NCBI RefSeq assembly: GCF_027942865.1
Contig: NC_134507.1
Location: 37,067,711-37,131,710, forward strand
Source: Odontesthes bonariensis
Taxonomy: Eukaryota; Chordata; Actinopteri; Atheriniformes; Atherinopsidae
Direction: 5' to 3'
Length of the DNA stretch: 64,000 nucleotides
Below, one piece after another: positions 56,163 to 64,000 of the stretch. A model generated the notes under the pieces. The model made no database searches. It was given only the letters and a program-made list of their open reading frames with translations, and was not told the DNA's origin. The position numbers were made by a program, and so were the translations under genes. The stretch's first letter is position 1; each line of letters opens with the position of its first letter.

Positions 56163-56199
<37 letters not shown>

Positions 56200-56286
56200 A
56201 CCGACGGCAGAAAAATTCTAACCGGACGACGTTGATTCGGTCAACCATCGGTCATGCGGTCATCGGTTAACATCCCTACTTCAATG
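52679..56286 (-). mobile_element. hAT transposon, apparently complete, 3.59 kb
   Basis: Element 52687-56278, flanked by the 8-bp target duplication CTTCAATG (52679-52686 and 56279-56286). Terminal inverted repeats start TAGGGATG, with further TTAACCGA motifs just inside both ends. It encodes one two-exon transposase. A poly-T run of about 30 (56166-56197) lies near the right end. It is inserted in the older L1. Confidence 0.92.
53654..55729 (-). CDS. hAT (Ac-type, BED finger) transposase, two exons, intact
   Basis: Exon 1 is 55729-54479 and exon 2 is 54193-53654. The 285-bp intron has donor GTAAGT and acceptor CAG, in phase, giving about 600 residues. A BED zinc finger lies near residues 10-50 (WEHF, CTLC, H-X4-H). 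The catalytic core shows ITTDSW near residue 155, CVHDNASNIV near 220 and CFAHTLQLAI near 245. The C-terminal hAT dimerisation region reads SLAERYLCIPGTSVPSERVFSAAG. The family's catalytic residues appear present and there is no stop or frameshift, so the protein may be functional. The start is the first ATG of MKTTMKGKSAVW. It resembles ZBED-related transposases of fishes. Confidence 0.88.
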
Positions 56287-56477
56287 TAGTTATACCTTTT
56301 TGATCATTAAATGTTTTTTATTCAGTAACTTGACGGCCCTCGATAACCGCATATCCGTCTTTTTTTAATCACTGTTTTTTTCCTTTTATGCATACAGTTT
56401 GTGAATACAAAGAAGTGTTTATCTGGCACAGACATAAAATGATATACAGAAAATGAATCCCTACAAAGTAATCCCAT

Positions 56478-58262
56478 TTAGCTAACTGTAACTGTACGTC
56501 TCGCTAACAATGAGCAAAATGCCAGTGCCTGTCTTTTAGAGGCTGGTAAAGGCAACCCCTCATCACTGAAGCCAAAAAGAGCCAAGAGAGGGCCAGGTGT
56601 TACTGCGACCCAGGCAAACCTGGACATCTTACGGAAAACATCTGTCCAGAACTGACCAAGAGCGGGGCAGAACCAGTACATATGAACCAATGTGGCTACA
56701 GCAGTTTTGCATTTGTCGCAGTATGGGGTGATTTCTGGATAGAAACGAGATAGTTTGCTTTTGAAGAGATGGTCTCTATGTACTATTTTAAACTGAATGA
56801 GACAATGGCGCGCACACAGAGATTTTGTATTCACCAGTTTAAGTATAGAGGCCCATGTCTCATCTAGTATAGTCATATTCAAGTCTTCTTCCCATGAAGT
56901 TTTAAGTTTAGATGAGGAGGTCTCTTTCATGGTCAACATTTTATTATAAAGCCACGAAACCATCCCTTTACGAGTCGGGTTCAATAATAGGATGGTTTCC
57001 AACAGTGTACACTCTGGTAGAGAAACTGAGCCTGAAGAGTGAGACTGAATAAAGTTTCTGGTTTGCAAATATCTAAAAAATGGGATTTAGATAAACCATA
57101 TTTGTTGCTAAGTTCCTCAAAGGATGCCAAATTCTTCTCTATGAAAAGGTCCTTAAAATGAATAAGCCCCCTCCGGTGCCACTCTAAGAACACCCCATCC
57201 TGAACAGATGGTTTAAAAAATGGTTCAAAAGGGAAAAATCATGGAGTTTAAAGTGTTTCCTAAACTGGCCCCATATTTTCAGCGAGTGTTTCACCACAGG
57301 GTTTGAAATAAGGTAAGATGAAGCGAGTGAAAGTGGGGAACAGAGCACGGCCGGGATGGATATATTGTTACCACTGCGTAGCTCCAAAGCCACCCAGTCG
57401 GGGCAGCCGTCCAGGTTATGGTAGAAATACCAAAACACTAAAGATCTAAGGTTGGCGGCCCAGTAATAAAACCGGAAGTTGGGGAAGGCAAACCCCCCCC
57501 TGCTGTTTAGGTTTTTGAAGTTGTAATTTATTAAGCCTTGGGCGTTTACCCTGCCAAATGAAGGATGAAAAAATCGAGTCCAGCTCATTAAAAAAAAGTG
57601 TTAGGAATAAAAATAGGCAATCCCTGAAAGAGGTATAGAAATTTGGGTAGTATATTCATTTTAATTGAGTTGATACGTCCCACAAGAGACGTGGAAAGGG
57701 GCGTCCACTTTGTGAGGGATCCCTTCACTTGGTTCAACAGTTGAATCAAATTCTCTTTGAAGAGGTTTTTATGTTTTTTTGTCACTGTGATACCCAGGTA
57801 TGTGAATTTTTGTCTTTCAATTCTGAACGGTAAATTAGCTAAATCTAACATATCAGCTTTGTTACCTATGGGGAAAAGCTCACTTTTGCTAGGGTTCAGC
57901 TTATACCCAGAAACCTGACTAAATTGGCTAAATATATCGAGAGCAAAAGGCAGTGAGGTTGATGGTTTGGAAATAAAAAGTAAAAGGTCATCTCCATAGA
58001 GCGACACCTTATGTTCCATGTCATTCCTCCAAATGCCGGATATCTCCTTACTGGTTTTAAGTGCAATGGCGAGGGGCTCTAACGAAGTATTCTGGCTGAT
58101 CAGTATGGAGACCCCTCGTGCCTTAACCTGAAAATGGGAGTGAAAACATTGTCCCCTCCAACATGCCAGGAGACGACCCCCGTCCGAGCTCCTGATGTGA
58201 GTCTCCTGCAGAAACACCACATCTATATTAAATCATTTAATATGGGAAAAAACCTTCCTTCT
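56478..58262 (-). pseudogene. Inner L1 ORF2, internally deleted
   Basis: VFLQETHIRSSDGGRLLACW (endonuclease start) jumps after about 75 residues directly to GIWRNDMEHKVSLYGDDLLL. This is a reverse-transcriptase active site with YGDD rather than the usual YADD. The C-terminal domain continues in other frames to 56478 (for example CDKCKTAVATLVHMYWFC, a zinc-like motif near 56695-56745). Several frame changes are present. Confidence 0.75.
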
Positions 58263-58264
58263 GT

Positions 58265-59054
58265 TCACTGTTTTGGAAGCCTCTTGATGAACTGTTGAGC
58301 CTCCTCCACTGAACCGAGAAGTTTTTTGGCACCGCTGGATTGCGTAATGCGAAAATGGGCCGGGAAGAGAAGAGCCGGCTTCAAGCCCTGCTTGTAAAGC
58401 TCCGCCATGATGTCCTTATCCTCCACACGTTGGGCCAGGACATCTGGGCTGTAGTCCTGCACAATACGAAGAGACACACCTTTGTGGTCGAGCTTTCCTC
58501 TCTTCCTGGCTTCCCGAATGATGAGGTCCTTGGTCAGGTATTGATGCAGGCGAAGGATCACCGGGCGAGGTGGACGACCCGCGGGCCGTTTAGCTGCCAG
58601 AGAGCGGTGCGCTCTATCAAGCTCTGGTGGGGTTGGGAGCATCTCTTTGAGTAGGGCGCCCACTTTCAGTGTCTTCGGGCAGACCGAAGACACTGCGGAT
58701 GTTCTGTCGTCTGCTGCGGCTCTCCAGGTCCGTCACTTTGTCTTTTAGCTTGGCGTTGTCTTCACGGAGAGCAGCACACGAGTCTTCGAGGCTAGCTACT
58801 CGCTGGCCCAGATCCTTTGTTGCGAGCTCTAAAGAGGAGACTCGCTCTGCCTGTTCCTCCAGGGCCTGCCGCACCTGGTCTAGCTTGGAGCTAAGCATGT
58901 TGGCCAAAGATTTGAACTCAGATGTCAAATCCTCCCCGTGCTGCTGAAGCAGTGCGGTGATAGCCTCTAGCGTTAAGCTAGCGTCCTCCTTCTTACTTCC
59001 TTTCGCACTCTTACAGGCCATCACTAGTGGGTAAATAATTAAAGCACTAGCCAA
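58265..59054 (-). pseudogene. Inner L1 ORF1 (coiled coil + RRM-like), one frameshift
   Basis: The first frame (59054-58617) has a long heptad-rich coiled coil (QALEEQAERVSSLELATKDL region). The second frame (58693-58265) has RPVILRLHQYLTKD and QDYSPDVLAQR, typical of the RRM and C-terminal domain of L1 ORF1. The frames overlap at 58617-58693, so one indel lies there. ORF1 trimers bind L1 RNA. Confidence 0.75.
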
Positions 59055-59194
59055 GATGTTTTTGTATTGATGGGTGGCGTAAAATTAGCTATCTGTGGGG
59101 TGAATTTAGTTAAAAGGCTGGATTTTTCCGGAGCAGTCCGTTGCTATGTCTACCCTGTCCACATGGCAAACCGGAAGTCCGCATATCCGTCTTT

Positions 59195-59746
59195 GAGGAA
59201 AGCCTTGAGTCCCCTGCTCCTCGCCTCCTGAACTCGTGGCCATAGGCGCTGACGGGACTCGCGGTCTTCCTTACAGAAATCCTCTTTAAAGAGAATTTTC
59301 TTCTCCTTGCAAAACTTGGCATCCTTGGACATTTTCCAGACTTGGTCTCGAACAGTTCTCATGGCAAATTGTATGCTAATTTGTATGCTCTGTGATTGTC
59401 AGCGTTCTTCCTTTGACCAAGCCTATGAACTGTATCGATGGTATTATGCAGTTGTTCCTCACTAATCGGGATCACTTTGGCCAGGATTTTGATTGTTTCT
59501 TCCCTAGTGTTCTCCCCATCCCTCTCGGGAACACCAATGAGCTGCAAAGACCATCTTCGTTTGTATCTTGCGTGCTCCAGACACATTTCGCTAAGAGACG
59601 CATTCTCATTTTTGAGCGTTGCCGTCTGTAACTTAAGTCGGTTAACATCTTCTGCGATACTCTTTACAGCTGCCGTGATGGTGTCCACAGATTCCTTAAC
59701 TTGTCTCACAGTGTCTGTATTCTCTGGCAGTTGGAATTCACATGAC
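59195..59746 (-). pseudogene. Outer L1 ORF1
   Basis: The minus strand encodes VDTITAAVKSIAEDVNRLKL (coiled coil) and LIGVPERDGENTREETIKIL (RRM-like region). After a short gap in another frame comes LFKEDFCKEDRES and the C-terminal domain, which breaks at the inner L1 insertion. The 5' end of ORF1 lies beyond the MITE at 60303-60345. Confidence 0.75.
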
Positions 59747-60306
59747 TTAAAGGTGCCGTCGGCAACTTTTTTTTAGTCGTATTAGCTTGAACTGTCATGG
59801 GATTCTGGAAGTAGAATATTAAAAAGTCTGTTTAGGAAAAATCCCGAATTCTGTAGCTCCCTCTAAAGCCTGTAATCACGCTTGCAAAAATCGAGCGCTC
59901 CCGGCTGTTTTTAACCAATCACGTTAGTGGGGAGGAATCGCTACCTGTCAATCACAGCTTGTGCACACGCTGCTATCAAGCCCGCCCCCCTCCCCCCATT
60001 CACGTGCACGAAAGTTCTCCCGGTCAGAGACCAGATTGATATCGGCTTCTTAGCGAAAATGGCGCAGCAGCCGAAAAACCCAAATCTTCTATGCTGAAAA
60101 TCCATGCTGAGCGTGAGTCTGCCCCCAGCTTGTGTGCGCGCACACTGGTGTGAACTCACGTGCACAACCTCGTCCACAGAGGGGGAGGGGTTTGGGGGGC
60201 GGTTTGGAGCTTGGTAGAGGTTGGGGGAGGGACCTGAAAGTTGTATCAGTTCGAATTTTCCGACTTTAGACTCGGTATTTTGAAAACCTGCCGACGGCAG
60301 CTTTAA
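59747..60306. mobile_element. TTAA MITE, 552 bp
   Basis: Flanked by TTAA (59747-59750 and 60303-60306). Inverted ends AGGTGCCGTCGGCA and AGCTGCCGTCGGCA differ at one base. There is no coding capacity. It lies inside ORF1 of the outer L1; joining the flanks keeps the ORF1 frame. The termini differ from the other TTAA MITE (44804-45399), so it is a separate family. Confidence 0.88.
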
Positions 60307-60345
60307 GGTGCTCACTTTGGGTGTCAAATTTACACGTCAGGGTTT

Positions 60346-60926
60346 GTTGCATTAATTGCATTAAGGAGCACCGTATTAGACACTTCATTTTGCGTCTGTG
60401 CTGAATTCGTTTTCATTTTTTTTGTGGTTGGGGCTTTTAACCGGTGTGTGATGTCTACCTGTTTTCGTTTGTTCCTGTGCGGCGTCCCCCTGCTGCTCCA
60501 TCCACTCTATGTCTTCGTCATCGCACGCATTAGCCATTTAGCCGTAGGTAAAATAGTTTGGAAAAGAACGGAGAAAACACTGAAGGGAAGGTTACTTTTC
60601 AATGTCCGATGAAATCAAGTTGCATCAGTTAACAGACTTGGCTAACTTGACCTAAGACCAGGCCCTTAAGAAGGTTTTTTATCGAGTTGAACACCGGAGC
60701 CCACAGAAGTTGAACCGTTCACTCCGCCATCTTTCCACTATCAGTTTAAAGGAAAAACGCAGATCAGATTTATAACATTAAGCTGTTATAACAGGGCATC
60801 CATCTTAGCTCTGCCCTCATAAGCAGTCTTAGAACAGAGCAGGCTCCTAATGCGTCGCTATGGAGACGGAACCAGCTGCGGCTCGTCTGTGTTAGACAGA
60901 GAGCAAACTGACATATGCGCACACAC
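60346..60926. other. No gene recognised
   Basis: Probably includes the 5' end of the outer L1. No exon or RNA gene is supported. Confidence 0.4.
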
Positions 60927-61662
60927 TATTGCTGCGTGTACACCAAGAGCGACCTACGCTACCTGAGCGCCGGAAATCATTATTTCTCTATGGAGGGTGA
61001 GCTACCTGGGCTACCAGAGCGGATTCTCCAGTGGCAAAGCTTCCTGAGCGACCAGAGCGGATTCGAGCGATTAAACTCCAGCTAACTTTATGGTAATGAG
61101 CTATGACGCGTTTCGGCAAAAACCAATGACAATCCACAGATTGTAGGGGTCCGACAATCCGCGGGGTTCGCGGAAACAGATGTGTAAACTTTAGTTCCTA
61201 TCCAAACAATAGTCGTTTAATCCTGAGACTGTTGCAATTGCCGTGTCGAGTGCTTCAATACAATAGTGTAGTAACCCCACGTATACCTTTCTCACTGCAA
61301 TTAAGTTTTATTTCGGATTTATTGCGGATTTTATTTCGAATTTAGTTTCTTTTTCACAGCTGCCTCTGCTATTCCTGCTCTTCTCAGGTGTACCTAATGT
61401 AGTTTTACATCATTTGTAATGTGATGTATATTTTGTATAACAAATTGTAAATTACAACACGTTTATTTGTGTCCCTGACCTCACTTTCCTCATTTTTTTT
61501 TCCGCGGGGGTGCTGCACAGCCGTGGGGCTTTTAAGAATTGAACATTCTAAATGTGACGTCACGAGCTACCAAAGCTACCAAAGCAAATTCACAAGCGAA
61601 GCTTCTCCAGCGACCTCCGCTACCAGGTAGCAGAGGTCGCTCTTGGTGTACACGCAGCATAT
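60927..61662. mobile_element. PIF/Harbinger-like MITE, 730 bp
   Basis: Inverted ends start TGCTGCGTGTACACCAAGAG and are identical over 26 bp, then similar to about 40 bp. A 3-bp duplication TAT (60927-60929, 61660-61662) fits the Harbinger superfamily. Internal copies of CTACC/GAGCGA motifs repeat near both ends. It is non-coding. Confidence 0.8.
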
Positions 61663-62094
61663 GGCTTCTTAAAATTAGAATAATTTTGACTATAGCTTAC
61701 TGTCTCGAACAAACGGTCGCTGTTCTAAAAGTAAAAGTCGTATCCGAGTAATTCTTGAACCGTCGGCGCCCCAAGAGACGGCAGAAGCCAGCGGCTACTA
61801 TGTGTGGCTCGTTTTCTATGCCTTTATAATGGAAATGGAGAGGCGACCTCTGGGCTCAGAGGCAATTTGTAAGAAATATGTGTGGCAGAGCTCAATGAGT
61901 GTGACTTTGGGTGAAAGAGGACAAAAATGCCTACGTTTTGAAGTAACATTTGTCCAGATCGGGCAGATATTTTGGACATGAGAGACATTTGTGAGAGGAA
62001 TTGGTGCAGTATCAATTTTTGAGTGAGAAGCAGAGTGGGAGAGACACCTCAGCTGAGATGTAGTCTACCTAAAACGTAAACTGCCGTTGTGTCA
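61663..62094. other. No gene recognised
   Basis: Unique-looking sequence; short frames only. Confidence 0.35.
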
Positions 62095-62774
62095 AAGCTG
62101 TATAGGCAAGGCAAGACGAGGCAATTTTATTTGTAGAGCACAATTCGTACACAAGGTAATTCAAAGTGCTTTACAGCTACATAAAATGACAAGAAGGCAA
62201 TAAAATCATTAACAAAAAAACAACATAAAAAATCATTAATTAATTAATTTAAAAGTGAAGAGTGCAGATAAAATACTTTCAGGTGTCTTATGGACAACTA
62301 AATAGAACTGTTTTCAGCCTGGATTTAAACATTGTCAGAGTTGAGGCCTATCTCACATCTTCTGGAAGATTTTAGGAGCATAAAACTGAAACGTGGCCTC
62401 ACCTTGTTTAGTCCTGACTCTGGGCCCCAGCAGGAGACCCCTCCCTGAGGTCTTCAGAGCCCGAGTCGGTTCATATGGCTCTAACATGTCAGAGATGTAC
62501 TTTGACGCTTGACCATGAAGACTTGTACACAAACAGAGCTGTTTTAAAGTCTATTCTCTGAGCGACAGGAAGCCAGTGCAGAGACCTGAGCACTGGACTA
62601 ATATGGTCGTATTTCCTGGTTCTAGTCAGGACTCGAGCAGCAGCATTCTGGATGTACTGCAGCTGTCTTACAGCTCGTTTAGAGAGCCCAGTGAGCAGGC
62701 CGTTACAGTAGTCTAACCTACTGGAGACAAACGCATGGATTAGTCTTTCTCAGTCTGGTTTAGACACTGTTTGT

Positions 62775-63655
62775 CAGACTGAAGAATTGTGTGTCTAACC
62801 AGGTGATCAGCAGCACAGGAGCACCACAGGGGACTGTACTCTCACCATTCCTTTTCACTCTGTACACTTCAGACTTCCAGTACAAGTCAGACTCCTGTCA
62901 TCTACAGAAATATTCAGATGACTCTGCAGTTGTCGGGTGTATCAGAGATGGACAAGAAGCTGAGTACAGAGAGCTGGTGGACCGCTTTGTGGCATGGTGT
63001 GGGAACAATCATCTCATCTTGAATGTTAACAAAACAAAGGAGATGATTGTAGATTTCAGGAGAAACAGGGTCAGATCAAACCCTGTTTCCATCATGGGAG
63101 AAGAAGTGGAGGTGGTTGAGGAATATAAATACCTTGGTGTTCATGTGGACAACAGACTGGACTGGAGACACAACAGTGAAGCCATCTACAAGAAAGGACA
63201 GAGCAGACTGTACTTCTTGAGGAAGCTAAGGTCCTTTAAGGTTTGCAACAAGATGTTGCAGATATTCTACAAGTCTGTTGTTGAGAGCGTCATTTCCTCT
63301 TGCGTCATCTGTTGGGGCAGCAGCATCAGAACCAGGGACCTAAAAAGACTCAACAACCTGATAAGGAAGGCTGGTTCTGTTCTGGGGACGACTGTGGAAC
63401 CTCTGGAGACAATAATGCAAAGAAGGATTTTGCATAAAATCAAGAGAATTATGGACAACCCTGAACATCCTCTCCATGAGACTGTTATCGGAAAACAGAG
63501 TCTCTTCAGTCAAAGGCTTCTTCAGTTTGGATGCAAAACGGACCGCTACAGGAAATCTTTCCTGCCCACAGCCATCAGCATCTATAATAACTCCTTGATT
63601 TAATTGAGCTACATCAACATTTAATTTCCCTCTGGGATAAATAAAGTATTTTTGA
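62775..63655 (+). mobile_element. L2-type LINE, 5'-truncated, inside the Rex1-like LINE
   Basis: The 3' terminal 880 bp of an L2-group LINE, ending GGGATAAATAAAGTATTTTTG with a TGAAT-rich tail. It splits the Rex1-like reading frame between its 63663 and 62770 sides. No clear target duplication could be set. Confidence 0.75.
62791..63603 (+). pseudogene. L2-type reverse transcriptase, C-terminal half
   Basis: 270 open residues: STGAPQGTVLSPFLFTLYTS, the active-site motif YSDD, NVNKTKEMIVDFRRNR, YKYLGVHVDNRLDW, YKKGQSRLYFLRKLRSF. It then ends DRYRKSFLPTAISIYN before the stop. The endonuclease and the first half of the reverse transcriptase are missing by 5' truncation, so it is dead despite the open frame. 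Confidence 0.8.
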
Positions 63656-64000
63656 ATTTGAATTGAATTTGAATTCCTTTGATTCTGGCAATGTTTTTTA
63701 GATGGTAAAAAGCTGCTGATGTTACTGATTTAATGTGGCTGTTAAAATTCAGGACTGAGTCCAATATTACTCTGAGATTTCTAACTTGATAATTAGGTTT
63801 TAGAGAGAGAGTCTCAAGGTGACTGATAACACTTTCTCTTTGTTTCTGTGGGCCACAGACAATGATTTCAGTTTTGTCTGAGTTTAACTGGAGAAAATAG
63901 TTTTGCATCCACACACTGATCTGTTTGATGCAGCGACAGAACGTATCTACAGGCCCGTGTTCTCCTGCCGTCAGTGACACGTAGATCTGAGCAGAGGTCG

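Larger units (their letters stand above)
56347..59194 (-). mobile_element. Second L1-type LINE (inner), internally deleted
   Basis: Flanked by a 16-bp target duplication CCGCATATCCGTCTTT (56347-56362 and 59179-59194), with a T run (minus-strand poly-A) next to the left copy. It contains ORF1 (59054-58265, two frames), a short endonuclease piece (58262-58090), then reverse-transcriptase palm and C-terminal parts (58090-56478). Most of the endonuclease and the N-terminal reverse transcriptase are deleted. It inserted into ORF1 of the outer L1. Confidence 0.85.
52160..60345 (-). mobile_element. Old L1-type LINE, interrupted by three later insertions
   Basis: Minus-strand pieces: ORF1 start region at 60303-60345, ORF1 at 59195-59746, ORF1 end at about 56287-56346, and an endonuclease segment at about 52160-52678. 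The pieces are separated by a TTAA MITE, a second L1 with a 16-bp target duplication, and a hAT with an 8-bp target duplication. Rejoined flanks read continuously across the MITE and hAT sites, which shows they were one element. The endonuclease's first part and the whole reverse transcriptase are absent. Confidence 0.75.
62095..64000 (-). mobile_element. Rex1-like LINE 3' part, interrupted by an L2 fragment
   Basis: The minus strand at 63980-63663 encodes WMQNYFLQLNSDKTEIIVCG and YQVRNLRVILDSVLNFNSHI (reverse-transcriptase thumb region). The same protein resumes at about 62770 with ERLIHAFVSSRLDYCNGLL and IQNAAARVLTRTRKYDHISP down to about 62300. The 3' end is GC-poor and starts near 62095. 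Several stops are present. The piece runs off the right edge. This pattern fits the Rex1/CR1-group LINEs common in fishes. Confidence 0.7.

Noticed and set aside
59941-60327. 128-codon minus-strand frame
   Set aside because: It runs from the outer L1 ORF1 into the TTAA MITE; a chance fusion.

Overview
The window looks like a repeat-rich chromosome segment of a teleost fish, probably a percomorph. It carries vertebrate-type spliceosomal RNA genes, fish-type DNA transposons (hAT, Tc1, TTAA and Harbinger-like MITEs), L1, L2 and Rex1-like LINEs, and no ordinary intact host protein gene that I can recognise. Linkage of 5S rRNA with U1, U2 and U5 genes has been reported in some percomorph fishes such as Senegalese sole, and fits what is seen here.

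Layout. 1-9061: the inner part and right end of a large DNA transposon, read on the minus strand. It holds an intron-rich DDE-type transposase gene (running off the left edge) and a second, diverged copy of the 5' half of that gene. Its right end abuts the 3' part of a U1 gene, so it is best explained as a Dada-superfamily (RNA-gene-targeting) element. 9062-12040: a tandem U1 snRNA array of 712-bp units with one truncated and four full-length U1 genes. 12041-41399: a tandem array of about 1.69-kb cassettes, each with U5 (minus), a truncated 5S copy (plus), a full 5S (minus) and U2 (minus). Four cassettes are present, and two are blown apart by LINEs: a 5S-targeting Tx1-clade element (Mutsu type), an I/Nimb-like LINE with RNase H at the edge of the same 5S gene, and two U2-targeting Tx1-clade elements (Keno type) at the same U2 nucleotide. 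Cassettes 2 and 3 are free of LINEs; only cassette 3 has a U2 gene without an obvious defect.

41400-52150: past the array edge lies a mosaic of relics: diverged cassette spacer, a hAT remnant, exons of an OB-fold-like gene with a TTAA MITE in one exon, a Tc1 relic, a Helitron Rep fragment, and an unclassified 2.2-kb element with terminal inverted repeats. 52150-60400: an old L1 (minus strand) hit in turn by a second L1, a 3.6-kb hAT with an apparently whole transposase gene, and a TTAA MITE. 60930-64000: a Harbinger-like MITE and a Rex1-like LINE interrupted by an L2 fragment.

Together, the multicopy RNA genes act as landing sites for at least three unrelated target-specific transposons. The Mutsu- and Keno-type elements lie in the same orientation as the RNA gene they interrupt. 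Intact neighbouring copies keep the RNA supply going. All calls come from reading the sequence; no database search was run.
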